From the NCBI GenBank assembly GCA_932521025.1, contig OW051468.1:3534064-3598063 (forward strand): a DNA stretch of 64,000 nucleotides. The letters run 5' to 3'. Below the pieces are notes generated by a model. The model did no database searches and had not been told where the DNA came from. It saw only the letters and a list, made by a program, of their open reading frames with translations. Position 1 is the stretch's first letter, and every line of letters starts with the position of its first letter. The DNA comes from Oscheius onirici (lineage: Eukaryota > Nematoda > Chromadorea > Rhabditida > Rhabditidae). Below, in pieces: positions 55,422-64,000 of this stretch. A program made the position numbers and the translations under genes.

Positions 55422-57498
55422 ATGAGGGGCAGTTCATCCGGCTCGAGCCTCACCGAATCCGTGAGGGACATGTTCATTCCAAATGACCGAATTGACGAGC
55501 TGAACAACGTCAAAATTGGAAAAGGAACATACGGATTCGTCGAGAAGGGCAAAATGAAGCAGAACGACGGGGAATGGATGTAAGTACAGACAGTTGAAAG
55601 ACATACTTTCAGACCTTTTTAGACCGGTAGCAATAAAATATATGCACGAAAAGAACGATGTCAACCACCTTGTCAAAGAGGCGAGAACAATGTTCCAATT
55701 GAAAGGACATCCACATTGTGTGCAAGTTTTCGGCCTTTTCGACTGCCCTAGGCATGGAGTCGGAGCTGTAATGGAGTTCATGGACTGCAAAAGCTTGGCT
55801 GACCGTGAGTTTTTCTGATGTTATTCATCCGACTAGAACTGTTTGGACATATATATTATATCTACAATAACAATTGACGGGAACCGCACAAGCAAGAATA
55901 CCAAACAAACCCGTTTTTCGTAAACTTAACAAGGAATCAAAGATAGATTCTAAATGAAACATCTGATCCTGTGAAAGAGTCAAGATTCAGTGGAGAGGAC
56001 AAACATTCGAACAGAAACGAGAGCCTACTGAATCATTGCCCATTACGAAATGACCAGCTGACTCAACATTCTGTCCTAATTTCACAGCATTATTTAAGTA
56101 CTTCCCAAAAAGAACATTGCTTACACGACGGATCACTTTGTCAGCTGGATGTACCAGCTCTCCTCGGCCGTCCACTATTTCCATTCGAAAGATGAACTTC
56201 ATAGGGATCTCAAGCTCCAAAAGTAGGCAATTTTTGTTGTGTTCTGATAATAATATTCAGTCTTTTACTGACCCAGAGATATACCGTTCTGAAAGTAGGA
56301 GACTTTGGTACGTTCACTCCACAAAGAGACAGCATGAAGAGTATGAGAGGCACGCCGGTCACAATGGCTCCGGAAATCTTCAAGATGAAGCCCTACAACA
56401 AGAAATGTGATATTTACAGTATCGGAATCATCATGTGGCAGTTGATAGCTCGACGGTAAGTGCTCTTTACTCTCCGTGCAATTGAATATTTCATAGAGAA
56501 CCTTATGCCATCTCCGATGCGAATGCACTGTTGTGGAATGTGGCAGCTGAGGGAAAAAGACCACCCGAGATCACTTGTAGCAAACTCTTATCCGATTTTT
56601 ATAAACGGTGAGTTGGAGAGAGAAAGAAGATAAGACAAGTTTCAGATGTTGGCATGAAGTGCCGGCAACCAGGCCGGACAGTGGAGAACTTTTAGGATAT
56701 TTCACCGTCTTGAAGAAGGTAAGTATTCTGTGTTTGTTCACTTTCTCTTCACTCACTCTTGATCATCTCGATTTTCAGCTGTATCCGAACGGAAACCAAC
56801 CCCTTCTCGACGAAGCTACCCACGAACCGGCCAGAACACCTCAACCTCAAAATGTGAGTTTTTCTCATTCAATTGGACCCGATTCTTCTTGCAGGTCGTT
56901 CTATCTCCCAGTCTTCGCGGTCATCGTCGGACAGGCTCCGACCAGTCGACTCTTCTCACAGCGCGAACTGTGGACAGTGGAATATCCGATCCTGCCGTCT
57001 CGGAAGATCTTCGGAACGGGCGATCACAGTCTGTTGCTGGACGCAATCCCACAGCTAGCGGGAGTAGTCGAGAATCAGACACTGTGCGGAAAGATCCTCC
57101 AATCGCGAACATTTTCAGTGTCATTGACAAGAGTCTGAGAGTGGGAGACTCTTCGATACCGTACTAATCAAACTAATTTAGCCATTGGAACCTTTGGATC
57201 ACGATCAAGAGTCCAGTTCCATCTATAACCAGCACATTGCTCAGGTTCACCAACTCTATGATCTACAGGAGGAACTGCAGGTTCAGTTGAGAGCAAAGTG
57301 AGTTTAGAGTCGAGGGTACGAAACAAAGAGAGTTTCAGGCATGCGACAACGTTACAACTGAAGAGATTATTAGAGAAACGGAATCTGGAGGAGGAATGTG
57401 TAAGTATCTGGAAGTTTCCTAAACCCAAAGAGAATTTCCAGAAACGATTGGAAGCTCTGGCAGAGGATGCTCTAAAGAAGATCCAGAGCAAATCGTAA
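55422..57498 (+). CDS. mom-4: TAK1 / MAP3K7 protein kinase
   Basis: Serine/threonine MAP3K acting in TGF-beta, Wnt/NLK and innate signalling. Glycine loop 'KIGKGTYGFVEKG', VAIK lysine, 'HRDLKLQN' catalytic loop, 'DFG', the activation loop 'MRGTPVTMAPEIF', and 'CDIYSIGIIMWQLIARREPY' give a complete kinase domain. MRGTPVTMAPE closely resembles the TAK1 'VKGTAAWMAPE' loop. A Ser-rich linker leads to a C-terminal coiled coil (QHIAQVHQLYDLQEELQVQL...) equivalent to the TAB2-binding region. About nine exons; intron 2 is about 290 bases. Confidence 0.88.
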
Positions 57499-57674
57499 CT
57501 TTTGTACATAGTAGATCTTTCTTCTGACAGTCAATCTACGGGTAAATTATGCCAACTTTGTCTCTCTTTGAACCTCAAAATAAACTCTTTCACTTTGCGA
57601 CATATATTCATTTGGCAGTCGTGTGTCATAAAAAGTGTCGCTAAAGTGTCGCTATTCTCGAAAGTGCTATTCTA

Positions 57675-58470
57675 CAGGGTGGCCAGTAATTACGGTAACA
57701 CGGTAACAAGCTCCAACTAAGCAAGAAAAACGTGATATGGCAATTTGAGATATATAGAAACGTTTATCACAAAATTCTGAAAAAGGAACACGTTTACGTC
57801 TCAAAATGGCCGCCATCTGCGTCGGCACAGGCTCGAAGAGGCCCGAGGACGAAGTTGACCGTGGCGTGTAGATAGATGCAGTCCACCTCGTTGAGCAGTG
57901 CTCTCTTCGGGGAATCCACATTTGGATGGGGTTTTTTGGATGCTTTCGATTCAAGAAGGGATCAGACAGAGAAATCCATCGGATTGAGACCAGGGGAAGA
58001 AGGGGGTCACTCGTGGAATGAGATGAAAGACTAGAGAGACTGTTGAGAGTCACGTTTGGACAATTATCGCTCTGTGAGCTCGAGCTCCGCCTTGTTGAAG
58101 CGTCCATTGGCGATTACCGAAGTGCTTTTGAGCCCAGGGAAGTAATTCATGCTTTAAAATACCCGAAAAGTAAGCGCTGTTCACCTTTACTCAGTGTGGA
58201 TCGTATCGAAGCTTAGCGCGTACCTTCTTGATATTGGCTCTGGTGACAACTGTTGCAGGTATTTCTTGCCCAAAACGATCGGCATTTGTTCCCAGCTCAT
58301 TGATACGCCGAATAGAAGTAGGTATGAGCTTTCTTGATACTTTAAGATGCCTAGCAATCTCACACGCCTGAAGGAGTTCGCGATGTAACTGCCGATCGTT
58401 TTGGGCGAGGAAGCATCCAAAAAACCCCATCCAAATGTGGATTCCCCGAAGAGAGCACTGCTCAACCACA
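57675..58470 (-). pseudogene. Rearranged mariner/Tc1-type transposase remains
   Basis: The minus strand has an N-terminal helix-turn-helix-like segment ('EIARHLKVSRKLIPTSIRRI', 'TRANIKKVRAKLRYDP') at about 58190-58390. After a large deletion the C-terminal part follows in broken frames ('NGRFNKAELELTE', 'PNVDS.KRALL', 'VNFVLGPLRACADADGGHFE'). CAGGGTGGCCAGTAATTACG at 57675 looks like one terminal repeat. Bases about 57895-57950 recur inverted at 58410-58465. The element is dead. Confidence 0.7.
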
Positions 58471-59128
58471 ACTGCTCGCCCACCGAAAAGCCAGAACAAG
58501 TAGCACACCTTCTCCTCTGTGCACCAGTTGATAACGTAAAGCAGATGTACCGGATAGAGACAGTTGATGATACAGGCGATCAGATCATGGAACACGAGAC
58601 AGATCGGTCAAAGTTTTAAATACTCGGCATGCTCTCTGACCAATGCAAAGACAATAAAGTACGCAGTACATCCAATGAGAATGTGTCAGACAATTGGACT
58701 CACAAACACGGCTAGCCAATGATAGATGTTCGAATACCAGATGGCAGCTCCGATATAGCCTGTCAGAGCGATCATGTGACACGGAAACAGGATGCAGCGA
58801 ATCTTGCCGAGAAAGGTCGACCAGAATAGTTTAAGAGTCATCGGTTTCTGTTCTCCAAGAGGCGAGAGTCCTTGTCCTTCTGGAACAGTAGGATTCTGTT
58901 TCGGCTGGTTGTAGAAATTGGCGTTACTAAAGTCCATCGGAGCATAGTTCCCCTGTGTATAGGTACTGCCAACGGCTCCCGGACCGTAGTTACTGTACTC
59001 TTCTTCAGGTCCATAGCTACTGTAGCCGCCTTCGGGTCCATAGTTGCTGTAACTAGAAGCAGCATTTGTTTTTGTGGTTCTGGCGTATGTAGATCCAGCT
59101 GGGCATCGAGGTTCTGTCTCTTGGGAGT
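58471..59128 (-). pseudogene. Tyr-Gly-Pro repeat membrane protein with two in-frame TGA codons
   Basis: From MDSQETEPRCPAGSTYARTT (ATG about 59131) the frame has SNYGPEGG/SSYGPEEE/SNYGPGA repeats. A first membrane segment (GYIGAAIWYSNIYHWLAVF) ends in VSPIV-TGA. The same frame continues with 'HILIGCTAYFIVFALVREHA', a second TGA, then 'VFHDLIACIINCLYPVHLLY', and runs into transposon sequence at about 58470. No GT-AG introns remove the stops in phase. Probably a membrane protein gene killed or truncated by the mariner rearrangement; recoding of TGA is a remote alternative. Confidence 0.5.
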
Positions 59129-59311
59129 CCATCACAAAGTTCCAGTTCTTGAGTTTGGAACACTTTATATTGAAAGAAAAATTATTGGAAAACAATTGTT
59201 TCCCATGATAAAATTGCTCTTTTTAAAGGACTGCATATGTTTTATGGTCCCTACACGAAGTTGGGCTTACTGTAATTTTAATAATTATACGTGCAAAATA
59301 TATATGGGGCC

Positions 59312-61621
59312 CAGGCTTGTTCCGCCCGCCCATGACTTTTCGACATTTTTGAAATGCCGTAGTTTTTCTCATCCGCTTTCCAAAATGTTCAATTCTGCAA
59401 AGGTGCGTAATGGTAAAACACACCTCTAGCCAAAATGTCGATGAAAAAGATTGCTTAACAAAATTAGGAAAAAATCGAAAAACCGTTTTTAGGCCTAGAC
59501 ATGGCTCCGGGCCCGGCCGGCCTGGTTTCCGGACTTAGCCGTGGGTAGGGGGTCGGACCAAAAATGAAGGTACCCTTGTTAGAATGAATTTTTAGCATAA
59601 TTTAGACATCAATATTATAGTCATAATTTTTGATTTTTTCGGGACTAAAGAAACAATATGGTTCCGTCTAAAAGTATGCGTTAGGAAGACATTTTGATAA
59701 GAATACTACTGTACAAAAACTGGACTGAAAGATGCAGAAACAAATTTTTTATGTGACATTTCTCGAAAACGCCGCGTCACAATTATTGGGTCACCTCACT
59801 ATTTTGCCTTTTGGAGATTTTTTCTGTTCTGATTTCATCGAATTCGTGTATAAATGGCTGAAATATATGCGTATCAGTAGTTTCCCACTTCTAAAAACGG
59901 TTGTAAACCCATACAAATTGGACTATTTTCTGCTAACATTGCAAACTGTTTCAACGGAGTTTTAGAGAAAAATGCACATTCGTTTGATCTAATATAGTAG
60001 TCTTGTAACCGCATAAATACAGCAAACAATAAGCTAAAGACATATCCGATTTGACTTTAATCAAAAAAGTTATGTGTCGGACAGTGCCGTGAGCTGTGAC
60101 CTCTGAATGACAAAACCCCACAAACATAGAAGTAAATTAAATGAAATTGCTAAGTTATTGTGGGTCCTTTAAGCGTCTCTCATCATCTAAAAAAGGGGGA
60201 CATATAGGCAGAACACAAGACTCGGGAAGCCCGATAACAAGATGCCTGTTTGACCGATCCATGACACCAGCTCAAAATCGCCTGGCTTTTGTCTTTTTTA
60301 CACTTCATTACATTGCATTCGTCATTATTAGAGCGGTATTTTGTCAGGGCCAGTCAATATAGAATCTTTTCAGGCCAACAAATTAATTTCAAAAGGCTCA
60401 CCTCGGCGTTCACTATGTCCCTCACCAAAAAGTCTTCCCCTTGTGTTCTGCGATTGGTTTTATAGTTCCACTTTTTTTTTTTCTAAAAATGATCAAAAAA
60501 TATCCTTTTTGATCGAGAAATACCAAAATTCTCTTCCGGGCCGGCCTGGCAGCCATGTCTATTTAGGCCTTTTGATTTTTCCTAATTTTGTTAAGCGATC
60601 TTTTTCATCGAAATTTTGGCTAGTGGTGTGTTTTACCATTAAGGTCTGTTCAAAAAAAAAGAGGGATACCGTAGTTTAAGAATTCCCTTCCCCGCGGGAT
60701 CCATTGGCCAAACCGCGCATTCAAACAGCATTTTTTCAATATTTTGCGATCAAACATTCTACACCTTTACAGCAATTTTTTATCGTTTTATGCATATTTT
60801 TGTTGTCATTTTTTTCTTTGGGTTCCTAAACAAAAGACTGAAGGAAATATGGAGCCAAAAAAATGTCCTCCTCGTGGTCGGATTGCTAAATTACTGCAAG
60901 CCTGTTATCGATGATGTACATTCCAATATCCAAACATACTATGCAAAAAAAAGACAAGAAAAGATACATAAAAACGATAAAAAATCGATGTAAAGGTGGA
61001 ATGTTTGATCGAAAAATATTGGTTGTACTGCAGTAGGCGCCTCAGTTCGTTCAAAAAATTGGCGCCATTTTCCAAATTCGTTTTTATCTTGGTTTTTCAC
61101 CTGTCCTGTTTCATTTTCCACGTTTGTAACCGTGTTTAATCGATTCAGCGTGTAAAAAAAAACCCCCCTTGGTGTTTACATTGGTCGAAAAAAAGTCAGA
61201 AATAGAGGAAAATTACCGAGAACGGCTTATAAAGGGAAAGCGTCTATTTTATGTTATTTTCGACCAAATTTTACGTCCAGGAGGTTTTTATCCACGCAGA
61301 ACTCGATAAACTTGCTTAGAAATGTGAAAAACAAAAGAAAAATGGAGAAAAACGAAACTTCAAGGATTGAACGAACAGAGGCGGCTATTGCACGAACTGA
61401 GGTGCCTACTGCAGTAGAACCAAAATATTGAGAAAAAGTTTGAATGCGCGGTTTGGCCAATGGGTCCCGCGGGGAAGGGAATTCTTAAACTACGGTATCC
61501 CTCTTTTTTTTTTCAACAGACCTTACGCACCTTTGCAGAATGGAAAATTTGGAAAAGGGGATCAGGAAAAACATGGCATTTTAAAAACGTCGAAAATTCT
61601 TGGTCGGGCGGAACAATCCTG
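59312..61621. mobile_element. hAT-like foldback element with perfect 8-bp duplication
   Basis: Ends CAGGCTTGTTCCGCCC and GGGCGGAACAATCCTG are inverted, and the match continues for about 180 bases (TTTCGACATTTTTGAAATGC, CCAAAATGTTCAATTCTGCA, AAAACACACCTCTAGCC, CCGGGCCCGGCCGGCCTGG). The flanking octamer ATGGGGCC is present at 59304-59311 and 61622-61629. The interior block near 60060-60095 (AAAAAGTTATGTGTCGGACA) is shared with element B. It hosts the inner TA element. Confidence 0.85.
60642..61523. mobile_element. Inner TA-flanked foldback element, core-module carrier
   Basis: Ends AGGTCTGTTCAAAAAAAA and TTTTTTTTCAACAGACCT, then GAGGGATACCGTAGTTTAAG, AATTCCCTTCCCCGCGGGA and TTGGCCAAACCGCGCATTCA in both arms. 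TA at 60640-60641 and 61524-61525 marks the target duplicated within the right arm of the surrounding hAT-like element (CCAT-TA-CGCACC in the uninterrupted left arm). The inner arms at about 61135 and 61290-61315 carry the TTTAATCGATTCAGCG-type module. Confidence 0.85.
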
Positions 61622-61722
61622 ATGGGGCCGAGGACTTTATGTAGAAAAACACTTCTATATACACAAAGTCCACCCCTCGACTTTATGTAAAAAAAATTTC
61701 TACATAAAGTCCTCGACCCGAA
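61621..61722. mobile_element. Short GGGYCGAGGACTTTATG palindrome
   Basis: About 100 bases, with ends GGGCCGAGGACTTTATGTAG and CTACATAAAGTCCTCGACCC. It is the intact relative of the split outer element at 54.5-55.0 kb. The hAT-like element's 8-bp duplication lies in its left tip. Confidence 0.65.
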
Positions 61723-62078
61723 ATTAGTTTTTGGCTGCAGTTTTGTTTTTATTTTTTCCCCAATTTTGTTTGTTACCGTTTCCGCCCCAGTTGTTCCCTC
61801 ACTTGCAAAAAAACCTGAACAATACCTACAAAGCAGTAGAGAAATGCGCTCCGCCGAGAACGAGCGCTCGTTCGAATTTTATTTCCTCGACGTCATTCAG
61901 TCAATCCCGTGCGGTCGCGAGTGCGCAACCAGCGTTGCAACGGTCCTTTGTTTCCCATTAGCTACTAGAGGTTTATTGATATTAGCAGAAAATGGGCTCT
62001 ATGAGCTTTTTTCCTTGTTTTGTGACATATTCTCTTTTCCTTCTCGCCCATTTTTCGACAACTAAACATAATTTCCAG

Positions 62079-63131
62079 ATGGTCAATAACGTCTATGTTT
62101 CGGCCGTGACAACGGACAACGTTAGCCGAACCACATTAGTGGCCTGGGTGAATTCCCTTCTTCAGGTAAAACTTTCAAAAACTTCGTAGTTATCCAATTT
62201 TTTTCCAGGCGCAGCTGTCCAAAATAGAAGAAATGAGCACCGGAGCGGCGTATTGTCAACTTACCCACCTTCTATGGCCGGAAAACATATCCTTGAAACG
62301 AGTGAAGTGGAATAGCAAAGCCGAAATGGATCATCTCAACAATTGGAAGATTCTGGGAGTTGCCTGGAAGGACATTGGAGTCGACAAGGTATGACTTCGA
62401 TATTTTCCTCATGTTACAAAAATTTAGCCAATTCAAGTAGAAAAGTTGGTCAAGGGCAAATTCCAAGACAACTTCGAGTTCCTCCAATGGTTCTACAAAT
62501 TCTTCTACGCCAACATCGGAGACTTTGAAGAAGGTAGCTATGAAGCACTTGCTCATCGCGGTGGAGAGGTAAATTCACATGTTTTTCTAGTAGTTTCAAG
62601 AATTTCAGGCTCTTCCGGTTGGTGCCAAGGGACCAGCCCCCGCTCGAGCTGCTCTTCGTCCCGCAGCTATCAAGCCAGCAGCCGCAGCTCCGAAGAAGCC
62701 GGCCGTCACATCTACGAGAACTGCTCCAACTCCAGTTGCCGCAAGCAAAGGACTGGCTGTGGACAAAGAAAAAATAGCCGAGCTGGAAGAACAAGTAGCC
62801 ATAGTCAGTTCTTTTGCTCCGAAATCGTAAATTTCTCCTTCTAAGAATATGGAAGCTATTCAAGTGGCTGAGCGAGAGCGAGACTTCTACTTCACTAAGC
62901 TGCGACAGGTAGAAGACATGTGCACTTCCCTCAAGCCAGGAGAAGTTCTCAACACTGACGAAGTTCTGGCCATATTGTATGCTTCTGATGTGAGTTTGTA
63001 CCTTTCCCCAAGTTGTAACTTTCGTATATCAGGATATCGCTCAAGAAGAAGAAGGTCTAGAAAATGTTGCTCCTCCAACTCTCGAAATCGCTGCAGCTGA
63101 CTCCATTCTTGATGATTCTGAAACCTTTTAG
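62079..63131 (+). CDS. Microtubule plus-end tracking protein EB1
   Basis: End-binding protein that tracks growing microtubule tips. Six exons, about 290 residues. The calponin-homology domain is complete ('[10 protein letters not shown]', '[20 protein letters not shown]', '[17 protein letters not shown]', '[20 protein letters not shown]'). An Ala/Pro/Lys-rich linker precedes the EB homology domain ('[18 protein letters not shown]'). The last residues are [10 protein letters not shown], so the usual EEY/F motif that recruits CAP-Gly proteins is altered. Translation begins right after a TTTCCAG, fitting a trans-spliced leader. MSH2 starts 205 bases downstream. Confidence 0.93.
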
Positions 63132-63335
63132 ATCCCAATCCCTGTCATTAAAATATCCTATACGTTTTACTTCATAATTTGCTTTCGCTCAGCCTTTTCT
63201 TAACATAACTATCAGGTGTTCACTTGTGATTGTACTAGATAAATTATTTCCGGGCTAAAATTGATGTGTTTCATGTTTGGTTGCTCTCTTCCGAGAATTT
63301 TTCACAACATCTGAAAGTCTACTAGTTTTATGTAG

Positions 63336-64000
63336 ATGTCATCCGAATCAGCGGACAAATCGCTGCTTCGAGTGCTGAAAGCCAAGGGAGATGTCACAAT
63401 CGCCATTTTTGAGCGCTCAGATGGGTATTATGCCTGTTACGGAACAGATTGTCGTCTTCTAGCTAGCGAGGTCTTTAAAAGTGATGTCTGTGTCAAGAGA
63501 ATTACGTTGTCTGGCGGTATGTTTCTGCTTATATTCATTGAAAACAAAACCTTAGACGTTCCAATGCAGTACATCAGCCTCGGACTGAACCAGTACAAGA
63601 GAGTCGTACGCGAGCTGATCATGTTCCTCCGATACCGAGTAGAACTTTATGCTCTTCAGGAGGGACAATGGAAACTCAAGGCCAAGGTTTCCCTTATTTA
63701 CCCCTCCCCAACTCATTGAATTTACAGGGAACAGTCGGCAATGCTGGAGATTTTGAAGACGTTATTGGCGACGTCTCGAGCAGCGGATCCACTGTGATGG
63801 CTATCTCGCTATCTGGCGATGGAAATGTATCCTTCCTTGACTTTTTTTTTGTGAAAGACTAGCATTCAGAATCATGTGAGCACGTGTTTTTGGGACATGG
63901 ATGAGCTTCGAGTCACTACTACAGAATTCAATGACACCGCCGTCTTCTCCCAAACTGAGGTCTTTTCTAATTTTTCAGCGAATATACAAGACAATTCCAG
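63336..64000 (+). CDS. msh-2: DNA mismatch repair protein MSH2, 5' part
   Basis: MutS homologue that pairs with MSH6 to detect mismatches. Only the N-terminal mismatch-recognition domain is in the window: MSSESADKSLLRVLKAKGDV..., 'IFERSDGYYACYGTDCRLLA', 'VPMQYISLGLNQYKRVVREL', 'LRYRVELYALQEGQWKLKAK', 'GTVGNAGDFEDVIG', 'VSSSGSTVMAISLSGDGN'. These follow the MSH2 connector order. Four exons are visible and the gene runs off the end. It may form an operon with EB1. Confidence 0.9.

Overview
The window is nuclear DNA from a nematode. Introns are mostly 35-60 bases with 3' sites of the form TTTCAG or TTTTAG. Several genes open with an ATG just after a naked TTTCAG, as expected of spliced-leader trans-splicing. 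Gene order is compact on both strands. The syntaxin reads almost identically to Caenorhabditis UNC-64. I cannot name the species; T-rich TTTTAG acceptors and abundant hairpin transposons argue against a close Caenorhabditis relative.

Layout. 0.1-4.7 kb: PRP16/MOG-1 spliceosomal helicase (+). 4.9-5.9 kb: two abutting TA-flanked foldback elements. 5.9-9.05 kb: HIBCH and a small GYF-domain protein (-). 9.5-10.5 kb: two hAT-like foldback elements. 10.6-11.0 kb: a secreted ten-cysteine, macin-like peptide (+). 11.2-17.0 kb: a minus-strand run of AIP1/UNC-78, SEH1/NPP-18 and a G alpha subunit. 17.0-18.6 kb: foldback repeats and tRNA-derived repeats. 18.75-22.3 kb: UNC-64 syntaxin with three alternative membrane-anchor exons (-). 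24.4-26.8 kb: UBC-7 and RPAC2 (+). 29.8-31.2 kb: NIPA transporter (+). 31.6-36.2 kb: fucose-1-phosphate guanylyltransferase (-), whose 2.8-kb intron carries two complete intronless, divergently transcribed genes. 36.9-38.0 kb: F-box protein (-). 39.4-41.7 kb: decayed transposons. 41.8-43.9 kb: a matrixin metalloprotease and a doubtful membrane protein (-). 44.7-46.3 kb: a membrane-anchored cathepsin B-like protein (+). 46.3-47.5 kb: a TRAF-domain protein (-). 47.8-52.0 kb: SLC26 transporter (-) with an intronless REEP-family gene nested antisense in one intron. 52.4-54.3 kb: LRR-coiled coil-FN3 protein (-). 55.4-57.5 kb: TAK1/MOM-4 kinase (+). 57.7-59.2 kb: rearranged mariner debris beside a membrane-protein reading frame with two in-frame TGA codons. 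59.3-61.7 kb: a three-layer nest of transposons. 62.1-64.0 kb: EB1 and the 5' part of MSH2 (+).

Most genes are conserved housekeeping or neuronal genes with no shared pathway, although AIP1, TAK1 and TRAF are cytoskeletal or signalling components. The most unusual content is in the non-genic DNA: at least nine foldback (MITE-like) elements, hAT-like with 8-bp duplications or Tc1/mariner-like with TA duplications. Members with different ends share the same internal blocks, as though cores were exchanged between transposon families. The other notable points are nested intronless genes, two GC-AG introns in unc-64, and a macin-type peptide.
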